Of a stretch of 64,000 bases of DNA, positions 1 through 10,905 are shown in pieces. The stretch lies in the NCBI RefSeq assembly GCF_900129345.1, contig NZ_FQVK01000017.1, positions 33,442-97,441 of the forward strand. Reading direction: 5' to 3'. Made by a program: the position numbers and the translations under genes. Each line of letters begins with the position of its first letter. Positions within the stretch are counted from its first letter, which is position 1. Below the pieces are notes generated by a model, which was not told the DNA's origin, did no database searches, and saw only the letters and a list, made by a program, of their open reading frames with translations. Source of the DNA: Ruegeria intermedia. Its GTDB lineage: Bacteria; Pseudomonadota; Alphaproteobacteria; Rhodobacterales; Rhodobacteraceae.

Positions 1-247
1 GCTGTCGGCCGAACTGGCCAGGATCGGCGTTCCGTCCGATCCGTCCTGCACCAATTTCATCCTCGCGCGGTTCGCGGATCAGGCCGAGGCAGAGGCCTGC
101 GACGCCTATCTGCAATCGAAAGGTTTGATCGTGCGCCGGGTTGCGGGCTACAAGCTGCCCAACGCGCTGCGGATCACTGTGGGCGACGAAAAGGCCTGTC
201 GCCGCGTGGTTGCGGCCATCACCGCGTTCAAGGGGGGCGCCGCATGA
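1..247 (+). CDS. hisC: Histidinol-phosphate aminotransferase, C-terminal part
   Basis: The 5' end lies outside the window; the reading frame enters at base 2 and gives 81 residues up to a TGA at 245-247. The visible part is the C-terminal small domain of a class I/II PLP aminotransferase. It has the pattern of a cofactor-distal lobe ending in [12 protein letters not shown], where the arginine is the usual substrate-phosphate/carboxylate-binding residue of HisC-type enzymes. The family converts imidazole-acetol phosphate plus glutamate to histidinol phosphate; in many alphaproteobacteria it also serves aromatic amino acid transamination. The stop overlaps the tyrC start as ATGA, so the two are probably translationally coupled, which fits an aromatic role. 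The catalytic lysine is not visible here. Confidence 0.85.
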   Translation, partial: LSAELARIGVPSDPSCTNFILARFADQAEAEACDAYLQSKGLIVRRVAGYKLPNALRITVGDEKACRRVVAAITAFKGGAA

Positions 248-1164
248 GCCAGATCTATGACCGCGTGGCGCTGATCGGGTTGGGTCTGATCGCTTCGTCG
301 ATGTACTGGGCGATCAAGCGTGCCGGGCTGGCGGGCGAGGTGACCGGCTATGCCCGGTCCGAGGCCACCCGCGACACCGCGCGGCGCATCGGTCTGTGCG
401 ACCGGGTCTGCGACACCGCGCAAGAGGCGGTGGAAGGTGCCGATCTGGTCGTGCTCTGCGTGCCGGTGGGCGCAATGGGCCCCGTCGCCAAGGACATCGC
501 GCCGGTGCTCAAGCCCGGCGCGACCGTTTCGGATGTCGGCTCGGTCAAGCGGCATGTCATTCAGGATGTCGGCCCGCATATTCCCGAAGGCGTGCATTTC
601 GTGCCCGCCCACCCGCTGGCCGGGACCGAGCATTCCGGCCCCGAGTCCGGCTTTGCCGAACTGTTCGACAACCGCTGGTGTCTGCTGGTTCCGGTCGAAG
701 GGTCTGACCCCGCGGCCATCGCCCGCCTGCGCGCCTTGTGGGAGGGGATGGGATCGAACGTCGACGAGATGGATGCCGATCACCACGATCTGGTTCTGGC
801 CGTCACCAGCCACGCGCCGCACCTGATCGCCTATACGATGGTGGGCGTGGCCGACGACCTGCGGCGCGTCACCGACTCCGAGGTCATCAAGTACTCGGCC
901 GCCGGTTTCCGTGATTTCACCCGGATCGCGGCCTCGGACCCGACCATGTGGCGCGACGTGTTTCTGACCAACAAGGACGCGACGCTGGAAATCCTCGGCC
1001 GTTTCACCGAAGAGCTTTTCGCCCTGCAACGCGCGATCCGCACGGGCGATGGTCAGCACCTGTTCGACTATTTCACTCGCACAAGGGCGATCCGGCGCGG
1101 CATCATCGACGCGGGTCAGGACACCGATGCCCCCGATTTCGGGCGCGTAAAGGCCAAGTCATGA
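244..1164 (+). CDS. tyrC: Prephenate/arogenate dehydrogenase
   Basis: A 306-residue cytosolic NAD(P)-dependent enzyme of tyrosine synthesis that oxidatively decarboxylates prephenate or arogenate. The N-terminus is a Rossmann fold with the dinucleotide motif GLGLIASS (residues 12-19). Residues 120-128 contain the family motif PAHPLAGTE, whose histidine lies in the active site. The C-terminal half is helical, as in TyrA dimerisation domains, and no chorismate mutase or ACT domain is fused. It overlaps hisC by ATGA and its own stop overlaps the next gene by ATGA. Substrate choice (prephenate versus arogenate) cannot be decided from the sequence. Confidence 0.9.
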   Translation: MSQIYDRVALIGLGLIASSMYWAIKRAGLAGEVTGYARSEATRDTARRIGLCDRVCDTAQEAVEGADLVVLCVPVGAMGPVAKDIAPVLKPGATVSDVGSVKRHVIQDVGPHIPEGVHFVPAHPLAGTEHSGPESGFAELFDNRWCLLVPVEGSDPAAIARLRALWEGMGSNVDEMDADHHDLVLAVTSHAPHLIAYTMVGVADDLRRVTDSEVIKYSAAGFRDFTRIAASDPTMWRDVFLTNKDATLEILGRFTEELFALQRAIRTGDGQHLFDYFTRTRAIRRGIIDAGQDTDAPDFGRVKAKS

Positions 1165-2018
1165 AACTGATCAAAGGCAAAGCCCTGTCCATGGTTGCGG
1201 TGGTTTGGGCTGGCGCGGCCCTTGCTGCCGCCCCCGACACATCATTGGTCCCGGTTGCGCGGCCATCCCCGGCGGCAGAGCCGGTGCGGGTCGCTTATGT
1301 CTCGGCAAGTCCGGCGACGTCGATTGCCGTGCCGGCGAATATGCGACCCGTGGTGCGACCCGTATCCCCTCAGGTTCTGGCCGTTGCAGCGCGCCCGGCC
1401 GACCTTCCGCTGCTTGGACCGGATAGGTCGCTGAAACCCTACCTGCGGCCCGAGACACTGGAACAGGAAATTCTTTTCAGGAAACGCAAACTGCGCAAGG
1501 GATCGGTGTGCGGTGACATCGCCATCCAGGGAAAACCGGTCGGAACGGTTCCGGGCAAGATCAAGGCCTGCGGGATCAAGGAGGCGGTCCAGATCACCTC
1601 GGTGTCCGGCGTGGCGCTCAGCCGGCCTTCGACGATGGATTGCGGAACGGCCATCGCGTTGAACAAATGGGTCGACAAGACCGTAAAGCCAACCTTCAAA
1701 CGGCGCGGGCCGGTGGTCGAACTGCAGGTCGCAGCCCACTATGCCTGCCGGACGCGGAACAACCGCAAGGGCGCGCGGATATCGGAACATGGCAAGGGGC
1801 GGGCCATTGATATCTCGGGGTTCAAAATGGCCGATGGCGAGGTGGTGACGGTTCTGGACGGTTGGCGCAAGAACCCGTCGAAAAAGCAGCTGACCAGGAT
1901 CTGGCGCGGGGCGTGCGGGCCGTTCGGTACGGTTCTGGGGCCGAATTCCGATCGCTATCACCGGGATCATTTCCATCTGGATACCGCCCGTTACCGCAGC
2001 GGCCCCTACTGCCGCTAG
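1161..2018 (+). CDS. Extensin-like family protein, exported
   Basis: 285 residues from the ATG that overlaps the tyrC stop. Residues 1-24 form a signal peptide (basic MKLIKGK, hydrophobic core, ALAAA cleavage region), followed by a proline/alanine-rich linker to about residue 115. The C-terminal half matches the extensin-like C-terminal family. It has spaced cysteines (CGDIAI, ACGIK, MDCG, YACR, ACGPF, final PYC) suggesting disulphides, and histidine/aspartate motifs SEHGKGRAIDISG and HRDHFHLD that resemble metal sites of D-Ala-D-Ala peptidase-like folds. A periplasmic cell-wall role is inferred. A longer reading frame starting at 948 was rejected because it would run through tyrC. The stop is shared with the convergent DUF2125 gene in CTAG. 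Confidence 0.8.
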   Translation: MKLIKGKALSMVAVVWAGAALAAAPDTSLVPVARPSPAAEPVRVAYVSASPATSIAVPANMRPVVRPVSPQVLAVAARPADLPLLGPDRSLKPYLRPETLEQEILFRKRKLRKGSVCGDIAIQGKPVGTVPGKIKACGIKEAVQITSVSGVALSRPSTMDCGTAIALNKWVDKTVKPTFKRRGPVVELQVAAHYACRTRNNRKGARISEHGKGRAIDISGFKMADGEVVTVLDGWRKNPSKKQLTRIWRGACGPFGTVLGPNSDRYHRDHFHLDTARYRSGPYCR

Positions 2019-3016
2019 CGCAGGATCAGGCGCGGAGCGGGCCCCAAAGGCAACGGACCCAGCGCCACGAACCCGTCGCGGAAATTCAGCTGCAGGTCCA
2101 GCGCATTGGGATTGCCCCCCAATCCCGCCAGCAGCTTCAGTGCCCGCGTGACCGGATCAACGGCTTGATCGGGCAGGGCACCGGCAGCATTGGCCATGGC
2201 GATCATGTCGCGCCAGTTCTCGGCCTTGATCGCCACGTCACCGACTGGGATACCCTGTTCATCAACCTCCAACGCGCCGGTTGCCAGCAGGCGCAGTTCG
2301 CCACATTGCACCTCGGCAAGGTGCAGGTCGATCAGCCGGGGTTGCGGACGGCGTTCTTCCAGCGCGGAACGATCCCAGGTTTTGTCGAAGGTTACGTTCA
2401 TGTCCAGTTTCAGCGTCTCGAACGCCTGCGGCAGGGACGTGGCCGAGCGCATGAGTGCGCGCAGATCGTCCCCGGGCGAGAACGCATCCGAATTGATCTT
2501 GACGGCATAGGTTTCGGGTGTTTCGACCTGTTCCATCATCAGATGCAGCGATCCGGCGGCCGCGGACTCGGTTCCGTCGCGCATGACCGACCATGGACCC
2601 GCCGACAGGGCCATCCGTTCCAACTCCAGCGCCACGCCCGGCCGAAGGTGAAGTTCGGCCTGCAGGTCCCGGGCCTGAATGGTCGCCGTCTGGTCGAAAT
2701 ACGACAGTCTCTGCGGCGTGTCGGCAAAGCGCAACACTTGCCGTCCGGGCCAGATGGCGGGGCTTTGAAACTCGATCCAGTCGGCGCTCCAGGCCGTGCC
2801 GGTCGCCGGATCCGCCAGCGCCGGGCTGTCCAGCCGGGTGCGGTGATGCAGAGGATAGCCCGAGGTGTGGACCTGCGCGAAATCCGCCAGCCAGCCCCGG
2901 GCCTGCTGATGGTCGAACCATCCGGTGATCGCGCTGCGCAACCCGTACCCGGCGATGGCCCAATACGCGCTCCAGACGACCGCAAGAAAAATCAGAACTC
3001 GTATCAGTCGGCGCAT
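2015..3016 (-). CDS. DUF2125 domain-containing protein
   Basis: 333 residues. The first 24 residues are a basic start plus hydrophobic segment (RRLIRVLIFLAVVWSAYWAI), so it is either exported or anchored to the inner membrane with a periplasmic body. The rest is beta-rich with alternating hydrophobic residues, as in lipid-binding AsmA/YdgA-like repeats, and agrees with DUF2125, a family common in Rhodobacterales and Rhizobiales with no settled function. Its stop codon overlaps that of the extensin-like gene by four bases on the opposite strand. It is divergent from the ChaC-like gene with 67 bases between starts. Confidence 0.75.
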   Translation of the reverse strand: MRRLIRVLIFLAVVWSAYWAIAGYGLRSAITGWFDHQQARGWLADFAQVHTSGYPLHHRTRLDSPALADPATGTAWSADWIEFQSPAIWPGRQVLRFADTPQRLSYFDQTATIQARDLQAELHLRPGVALELERMALSAGPWSVMRDGTESAAAGSLHLMMEQVETPETYAVKINSDAFSPGDDLRALMRSATSLPQAFETLKLDMNVTFDKTWDRSALEERRPQPRLIDLHLAEVQCGELRLLATGALEVDEQGIPVGDVAIKAENWRDMIAMANAAGALPDQAVDPVTRALKLLAGLGGNPNALDLQLNFRDGFVALGPLPLGPAPRLILR

Positions 3017-3083
3017 GGGGAATGGCCCTTTTTCCTGCCTCGGAATTGATGTTTATAGACCCAAACGGGCAAGGACCAGAACT

Positions 3084-3614
3084 ATGACGATGTGGGTTTT
3101 CGGATACGGGTCGCTTTTGTGGAATCCGGGCTTTCCCGTGGCGCGGCGCGAACACGCGACGCTGCATGGCTATGCCCGGTCGTTCTGCATGCGGTCGATC
3201 CACCACCGGGGAACCGAAGAAAACCCCGGGCTGGTCCTGGCGCTGGACGAACATCCCGGCGCGCACTGCAAGGGCCTGGCGCTGGCGGTCGAGCCGGGAC
3301 ACGAGGCGCGCACCCTGGACGAGCTGCGCGAGCGGGAGTTGATCTCGTCGGCCTATGTGGAAAAGATGCTGGACGTACAGTTGGAAGCCGGAGGAACCGT
3401 GAAAGCGGTGACCTATGTGATCGACCCCGACCATGTGCAGTATTGCGGCGGTCTGCCGCTGGAAGAGCAGGCGCAGATCATCGCCGAGGCGGTCGGCGGG
3501 CGCGGCCCCAACACCGAATATCTGTACAACACCGCCGCGCATCTGGCCGAGATCGGCCTGCACGACCCCGAGCTTGAGTGGTTGTCGCGACGTGTGCGCA
3601 GCCTGACCGCATAA
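3084..3614 (+). CDS. Gamma-glutamylcyclotransferase, ChaC family
   Basis: 176 residues. The N-terminus WVFGYGSLLWNPGF carries the YGSL motif that binds the gamma-glutamyl moiety in the GGCT fold, and the motif ERELISSAYV supplies the conserved acidic residue expected mid-domain. ChaC enzymes degrade glutathione to 5-oxoproline and Cys-Gly in the cytosol. The ATG at 3084 was chosen because AAGGA lies eight bases upstream; a second ATG at 3090 is possible. It stands alone, divergent from DUF2125 and about 70 bases before the stator pair. Confidence 0.85.
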   Translation: MTMWVFGYGSLLWNPGFPVARREHATLHGYARSFCMRSIHHRGTEENPGLVLALDEHPGAHCKGLALAVEPGHEARTLDELRERELISSAYVEKMLDVQLEAGGTVKAVTYVIDPDHVQYCGGLPLEEQAQIIAEAVGGRGPNTEYLYNTAAHLAEIGLHDPELEWLSRRVRSLTA

Positions 3615-3683
3615 AGCCTTGGCGTCGCCGGTGGAAATTCTGTAGATTCCCGGCAAAGCAGGCAAAAACCGGGAACAACGCGC

Positions 3684-4862
3684 ATGGCGCAGGCACAGCA
3701 CGGCGCGAGACCACATTTCTCGCAACCGATCCGGCAAATCGTGATGATGCTGATCGCAATCGGGCTTTCGGGGCTGGGCGTGTTCCTGGCGCTTCCCTAT
3801 GTGCGGCCGGTCTTCGAAGCGAACCCCTATCTGAACGGATTCATCCTTCTGGTCTTTTTCATCGGGGTTTTGGCCTGTTTCTACCAGGTGACGCAGTTGA
3901 TCGGTTCGGTTCGCTGGATCGAGGCCTTCGTGGGCGGCGTCGTCCGCGAGGACGCCCAGACCCCGCAATTGCTGGCCCCGTTGGCGTCGCTGCTGCGGTC
4001 CCGCGGGGCGCGGTCCCAGATCAGCGCCAGCTCGGCCCGGTCGATTCTGGATTCGGTGGCCGTGCGGATCGAGGAAGAGCGCGAGTTCACCCGCTACATC
4101 ACCAACCTTCTGATCTATCTGGGGCTGTTGGGCACGTTTTTCGGTCTGGCCACGACGGTTCCGGCCATCGTCGATACGATCCGCAGCCTGAACCCGCAGG
4201 AAGGCGAAGAAGGCCTGGCCGTGTTCAACCGTCTCATGTCCGGTCTGGAAAGCCAGCTTCAGGGCATGGGCGTGGCCTTTGGATCTTCGCTGCTGGGGCT
4301 TGCGGGGTCGTTGATCGTCGGGCTGCTCGAGCTGTTCGCGGGTCACGGCCAGAACCGGTTCTACCGCGAGCTTGAGGAGTGGTTGTCCTCGATCACCCGG
4401 GTGGGGTTTGCCGCGGGCGACGAAGGCAGCGCCGAACTGGCCGTTCTGACGCCGGTTCTGGATGCGATGTCCGAACAGATGGACGCGCTGCAGGATCTGT
4501 TCGTCGCCCAGCAGGAGGACCGGGCCGAGGTCTCGGCCAGGTTGGGCAGTCTGGTCGACGTCATCGCCGAGATGAACCATCGCCAGGCGCAGGGCGAGGA
4601 CGTGACCGCCGCGCTGGAACGTGTTGCGCTGGGTCAGGAGGCGTTGTTGGATCACATGCGCGAGCACGGCGCGGGCGAGGGGATCGATGCCGAAAGCCGC
4701 ATGCGCCTGCGGTCGATGGACGTGCAGTTGCTGCGCATTCTCGAAGAGATTTCGGCTGGCCGGCAGGACAGCATGAACGAGTTGCGCAAGGATTTCGAGG
4801 TGCTGATCAAGGCGTTGACCACCTCGCGCGGGGCGGTGCGACCGGCCACCGGAGGAGACTAG
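3684..4862 (+). CDS. MotA/TolQ/ExbB-type proton channel protein with C-terminal coiled coil
   Basis: 392 residues with four predicted membrane segments (about 18-38, 51-72, 140-162, 197-219). The third and fourth carry the small-residue pattern of MotA/TolQ/ExbB channels (YLGLLGTFFGLATTVPAI and a serine/glycine-rich TM4). After residue 230 there is a 160-residue soluble tail predicted to be largely helical, much longer than ExbB or TolQ tails. The partner starts three bases after the stop. Together they form a proton-motive-force-driven stator-like unit; no ExbD or TolR is present. The combination resembles ZorA of Zorya defence systems, but no zorC/zorD genes follow, and I read it as a conserved envelope motor of this bacterial group. 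The true function is unknown. Confidence 0.75.
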   Translation: MAQAQHGARPHFSQPIRQIVMMLIAIGLSGLGVFLALPYVRPVFEANPYLNGFILLVFFIGVLACFYQVTQLIGSVRWIEAFVGGVVREDAQTPQLLAPLASLLRSRGARSQISASSARSILDSVAVRIEEEREFTRYITNLLIYLGLLGTFFGLATTVPAIVDTIRSLNPQEGEEGLAVFNRLMSGLESQLQGMGVAFGSSLLGLAGSLIVGLLELFAGHGQNRFYRELEEWLSSITRVGFAAGDEGSAELAVLTPVLDAMSEQMDALQDLFVAQQEDRAEVSARLGSLVDVIAEMNHRQAQGEDVTAALERVALGQEALLDHMREHGAGEGIDAESRMRLRSMDVQLLRILEEISAGRQDSMNELRKDFEVLIKALTTSRGAVRPATGGD

Positions 4863-4865
4863 ATC

Positions 4866-6608
4866 ATGGCCCTGTCCCGCCGCACCGGTCAGCGTTTTCA
4901 GGGCTCGGTCTGGCCCGGATTCGTCGATGCGATGACGGGGCTGTTGATGGTGCTGACCTTCGTGCTGACCATCTTCATGGTGGTGCAGTTCGTTTTGCGC
5001 GAAACGATTTCGGGGCAGGAGGACGAACTGACCCTGCTGTCGGACAAGGTCGCGGCGCTGGCCGACGCGCTGGGGCTGGAAGAGCGGGAAAACAGTCGCC
5101 TTCAGGCCCGCCTGGGCGCCTTGAATGCAACCCTGTCACAGACGGAACAGGATCTGGCGCAGGCACGGGCGCTGGTGTCTTCGTTGACCGCCGAGCGCGA
5201 CCAGCGCGCCGCCGAACTGGAGGCCGCCCAGACGCGGATCACCGGGTTCGAGGCGCAGGTGGCCGCGCTGCTGGCCGAACAGCAGCGCACGCAGGCCCGA
5301 ATCGGCGCGCTGGAAGATCAACGTCAACAGTTGCTGTCCGAACAGGAGGCGCTGAACCTGGCGCTGGCCCAAAGCCGGCAAGAGATCGACGCCCAGACCG
5401 AGGCCGCGCGGCTGGCGGCGGCGCGGCGCGAGGCGCTCGAGGCGATGGTGGCGGATCTGGAAAAGGCCGGCGAGGAGCAGGCGGCGCAGATTTCCCAGTT
5501 GCAGTCCCGGTTGACCGAGGAAGAAGCTGCCCGCCTGGCCGAGGCTGCGGCCGCCGAAGCGTTGCGCGACAAACTGCAGGACGCGGATGCCGAGCTGACG
5601 GCTATGACGCTGGCGCTCGAGGCGCAGCGGAAAGAGGCCGAGGAAACCCTGACCCTGCTGGCGGCGGCCGAGGCCGCCAAGACCGAGCTGGAGCGGCAAT
5701 TCGGTGAATTGAACCCCGAGGAACTCAAGGCCCGGCTGGAGGCGGCGCTGGCCGCCCGAACCGAGGCCGAGACAGAGGCCGACCAGCAACGGCAGCTGGC
5801 CGCCGAGCGCGAGGCCCTGTTGGAGATTGCCCGTGCCACGCTGGCCGAGGAAAAGGCCATATCGACCGAGGCGCAGCGCCAGACGGCTCTTCTGAACCAG
5901 CAAATAGCCGCCTTGCGCAATCAGTTGGGGTCGCTGCAGGCCCTGTTGGATGACTACAAGGAACGCAACGCGGCCGCCGAAGTGCAGATTCAGACGCTGG
6001 GACAGGACCTGAACGCAGCGCTGGCGCGGGCCGCTTCGGAAGAGAGGAAACGGCGGCTTCTGGAAGAGGCGGAACGGATCCGCCTTGAGGCCGAGGCCGA
6101 AAAGCTGGCCGGCCAGAACCAGGAGCTTGCGCGGCAGGCCGAGGATCTGCAACGCTATCGCTCCGAGTTCTTCGGCCGTCTGCGGGACGTTCTGGGCAAC
6201 CAGGAGGGGGTGCGCATCGAGGGCGACCGTTTCGTGTTCTCCTCCGAGGTTCTGTTCCCGACGGGGTCGGCCGTCCTGTCCGAAGACGGCAAGCGTGAGG
6301 TGGCCAAGGTGGCCAGGATCCTGCGCAGCGTGGCGGCGGAAATCCCATCGGAACTGAACTGGGTGATCCGCGTGGACGGTCATACCGACAACGTTCCGGT
6401 AACGCCCGGCGGGCGGTATCGCGACAATTGGGAGCTCAGTCAGGCACGGGCCTTGTCGGTCGTTCGCTACATGGTCGACGAACTGGGTATCCCGCCCAAT
6501 CGGCTTGCTGCCAACGGCTTTGGAGAGTTTCAGCCAGTGGATACCGCCGACACGCCCGAAGCCCGCGCAAGAAACCGCCGGATCGAGCTGAAGCTGACCG
6601 AGAAATGA
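4866..6608 (+). CDS. MotB/OmpA-like peptidoglycan-binding stator partner with long coiled coil
   Basis: 580 residues. A single membrane segment (about 21-45) begins with WPGFVDAMTGLLM, placing an aspartate (D21) where MotB has its proton-carrying aspartate. Residues 50-430 are almost continuous coiled coil rich in Ala, Glu, Gln and Leu heptads. Residues 445-580 form an OmpA-type peptidoglycan-binding domain with VDGHTDNVPV and the NWELSQARA motif. This is far longer than MotB (about 300 aa) and suits a structure spanning the periplasm to the wall. It is co-transcribed with the MotA-like gene. The stop lies three bases from the convergent M23 peptidase gene. Confidence 0.8.
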   Translation: MALSRRTGQRFQGSVWPGFVDAMTGLLMVLTFVLTIFMVVQFVLRETISGQEDELTLLSDKVAALADALGLEERENSRLQARLGALNATLSQTEQDLAQARALVSSLTAERDQRAAELEAAQTRITGFEAQVAALLAEQQRTQARIGALEDQRQQLLSEQEALNLALAQSRQEIDAQTEAARLAAARREALEAMVADLEKAGEEQAAQISQLQSRLTEEEAARLAEAAAAEALRDKLQDADAELTAMTLALEAQRKEAEETLTLLAAAEAAKTELERQFGELNPEELKARLEAALAARTEAETEADQQRQLAAEREALLEIARATLAEEKAISTEAQRQTALLNQQIAALRNQLGSLQALLDDYKERNAAAEVQIQTLGQDLNAALARAASEERKRRLLEEAERIRLEAEAEKLAGQNQELARQAEDLQRYRSEFFGRLRDVLGNQEGVRIEGDRFVFSSEVLFPTGSAVLSEDGKREVAKVARILRSVAAEIPSELNWVIRVDGHTDNVPVTPGGRYRDNWELSQARALSVVRYMVDELGIPPNRLAANGFGEFQPVDTADTPEARARNRRIELKLTEK

Positions 6609-6611
6609 TCG

Positions 6612-7574
6612 TCAGGGGATGAAGATCGAAACGTTCTTGCTGCTTAAAGGTCGCCCGTCCCGGACCATTTCAACCGTGCCGGTGTACGCTCCGGCGGGCC
6701 AGCGCGGTGCTGTCAAAGGTCTTCCTGCGGCGCGAAACAACTGCGCCTGCGCCTTTTCCAGAACGGACTCGTGAGATAGAATCGTCCCATCGGGGCCGGA
6801 AATACGCAACCGGATGATGTCGCCTTTGCGGCCGCCAAAGGCGTGGCCGAACAAGACCATCGCCGGCGATGCGGGTTCAAGGGTTTCCTTGGCGGCCGTT
6901 CCTTCCAGAACAGTTTCGTATTTGGGGATGGCATCCGAGAACCCGGCCGTCAGCAAGCCTCCGGGCTGATAACGCGGGGCGACATCCCACAGGTCGTCTT
7001 TGGGCGCACCGCAACTGGCTGAGGGGGCATCTGGGTCAAAAGGGTCCACCTCCTGACCGTTCCTGCGCACTGACAGGTGAAGATGCGGAAACTGGGTTTT
7101 TCCGCTGAGACCGATCTGGCCCAGCACGGTTCCGGCCGAAACGCGGTCTCCGGGGGCCACCTCGACCGAACCTTGCCGCAAGTGGCAGTACTGGGTTTCC
7201 CAGCCGCCCTCGTGGACGATTGCCACTCCGTTTCCGCATTCTCGGTCTGCTATTCGCGAAGCGTTTTGCGGAGAGTATTTTCGATCAGGCATCCCATCCC
7301 GCACTCCACGCACTATTCCGTCTGCAGCCGCCAGAACAGCGACACCTTCGCGCATTTCGGCCAGTGTCGGCAACGCAAAGTCGGTGCCCTTGTGGCCGTC
7401 ATAGCTGAGCCCGCCGCAACGGTAGTCCTGCGCCTGGGGTGATGGGAGATGATCGAAATAGTTTTGGATGTGGCAGCTTTCGCCAGGCACGCAATCCACC
7501 GGCAATCGCAAAACAAAGTCGCCCGCTGCCGGGGTGGCAGCGAGCGCTGTTGCAAAGGCCAGGCTGATCCGCAT
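6612..7574 (-). CDS. M23 family metallopeptidase, exported
   Basis: 320 residues with a signal peptide (residues 1-18, MRISLAFATALAATPAAG). The LytM/M23 zinc site is visible: GHKGTDF (H61, D65), QYCHLRQG (H131) and FPHLHLSV (H164, H166), so the catalytic set appears complete. A beta-rich domain of about 100 residues follows. The family cleaves peptidoglycan cross-bridges in the periplasm. The start codon lies directly against the stop of clpA, so the gene is downstream of clpA on the same strand and may be read through from it. Cysteines at 28, 34, 53, 113 and 130 suggest disulphides. Confidence 0.85.
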   Translation of the reverse strand: MRISLAFATALAATPAAGDFVLRLPVDCVPGESCHIQNYFDHLPSPQAQDYRCGGLSYDGHKGTDFALPTLAEMREGVAVLAAADGIVRGVRDGMPDRKYSPQNASRIADRECGNGVAIVHEGGWETQYCHLRQGSVEVAPGDRVSAGTVLGQIGLSGKTQFPHLHLSVRRNGQEVDPFDPDAPSASCGAPKDDLWDVAPRYQPGGLLTAGFSDAIPKYETVLEGTAAKETLEPASPAMVLFGHAFGGRKGDIIRLRISGPDGTILSHESVLEKAQAQLFRAAGRPLTAPRWPAGAYTGTVEMVRDGRPLSSKNVSIFIP

Positions 7575-9899
<2,325 letters not shown>

Positions 9900-10076
9900 G
9901 CGGGTGCTCCTCTAGTATTGGGCCGGACAGGGGGTTCGAGAATGGGTCGGATCCCCATCCCAACCATGACCTCATACTATTAGAGTTTGGTTGATCAGGC
10001 CGACGCTTCAAGGGTTTTCTTTCACTTGACAGTCACATTTAATGTGACCGTGTCCGTGATGAAGGGCATCTGGGCA
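9900..10076. promoter_or_regulatory. clpA upstream region with perfect palindrome
   Basis: Bases 10032-10048 read GTCACATTTAATGTGAC, a perfect inverted repeat with 8-base arms around one central base. This is the form of a dimeric repressor or activator operator. It lies upstream of clpA (transcribed leftward) and just downstream of gloB (also leftward), so it most likely acts on clpA. A leftward TTGAAG lies at 10006-10011, but I could not pair it with a -10 element at good spacing. The regulator is unknown. Confidence 0.5.
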
Positions 10077-10844
10077 TCAGAAACGGTCTTTTCCAGCCCT
10101 GATCTCGGCAAAAACCTGGGCGGGGTCTGCGCCCAGCATGCCCAGGTGCGCCTGAATCGCGGGATCCGTGGCGCGCAGAAACGGGTTCGTCGCCTTTTCC
10201 AGCCCCAGCAGTGACGGAACGGTCGGCCGGCCCGCCGCCCGCGCCGCGTCGATTTCGGCCGCGCGTCGTTGCAGGGCCGGGTTTTCGGGATCGACGGTCA
10301 GGGCAAACCGCGCATTGGATTGGGTATATTCATGCCCGGAACAGACCAGCGTGTCGTCAGGCAGGGCGGCCAGTTTCGACAGCGAAGCCCACATCTGTTC
10401 GGCACTGCCCTCGAACAGGCGACCGCAGCCCAGCGCCATCAGGCTGTCGGCGGTGAACACCGCATGGCTTTGCGGCATGTAATAGGCAACATGGCCGATC
10501 GTGTGCCCCGATACGTCAAAGACCTCGACCGGTTCGCCGCCGATGTCGAACCGGTCACCCTCGGACACCTGCACATCCAGGCTGGGAAGGCGATGCGCGT
10601 CGGCCGCGGCGCCGACAACCTTGGCCGGGTGCCGATCCAGTATGTCGGCCAAGCCATCGACGTGGTCCCAGTGGTGATGGGTCAGCAGCACATGGGTCAG
10701 GCGCCAGCCGCGCGCGTCCAGTTCGGACAGGATCGGGCCGGCCTCGGGGGCGTCGATCAGGGCCGTGTCGCCGCTGGCCGCGTCATGGGCCAGAAAAGCG
10801 TAGTTGTCGCTGAGGCAGGGAACGGTGACGATTTCAAGAGGCAT
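10077..10844 (-). CDS. gloB: Hydroxyacylglutathione hydrolase (glyoxalase II)
   Basis: 255 residues, the usual length. The metallo-beta-lactamase-fold zinc motif is [10 protein letters not shown] (H56, H58, D60, H61), with further metal-binding histidines in GHTIGHV and SGHEYT. The C-terminal substrate-binding domain ends NPFLRATDP, a glyoxalase II signature. It hydrolyses S-lactoylglutathione to lactate and glutathione, the second step of methylglyoxal detoxification. It is divergent from a methyltransferase gene, an arrangement also seen around gloB in enterobacteria. Confidence 0.92.
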   Translation of the reverse strand: MPLEIVTVPCLSDNYAFLAHDAASGDTALIDAPEAGPILSELDARGWRLTHVLLTHHHWDHVDGLADILDRHPAKVVGAAADAHRLPSLDVQVSEGDRFDIGGEPVEVFDVSGHTIGHVAYYMPQSHAVFTADSLMALGCGRLFEGSAEQMWASLSKLAALPDDTLVCSGHEYTQSNARFALTVDPENPALQRRAAEIDAARAAGRPTVPSLLGLEKATNPFLRATDPAIQAHLGMLGADPAQVFAEIRAGKDRF

Positions 10845-10905
10845 GGCCTTTTGCCCTTTCGTTGCTAGACTGCGGCCAGCTAAGCCGATTGACCGGGTGT
10901 CCGCA

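Noticed and set aside
2262..4667. An 801-codon leftward open frame spanning DUF2125, the cyclotransferase and the MotA-like gene.
   Set aside because: It runs antisense through three genes with clear family motifs; it is a high-GC shadow frame without its own motifs.
3684..6608. A complete Zorya defence system.
   Set aside because: Only ZorAB-like genes are present; neither ZorC/ZorD nor ZorE follows, and the neighbours are ordinary envelope genes.
9987..10214. A 75-codon frame upstream of clpA on the plus strand as a possible clpS.
   Set aside because: It lacks ClpS motifs and overlaps the end of gloB in antisense.
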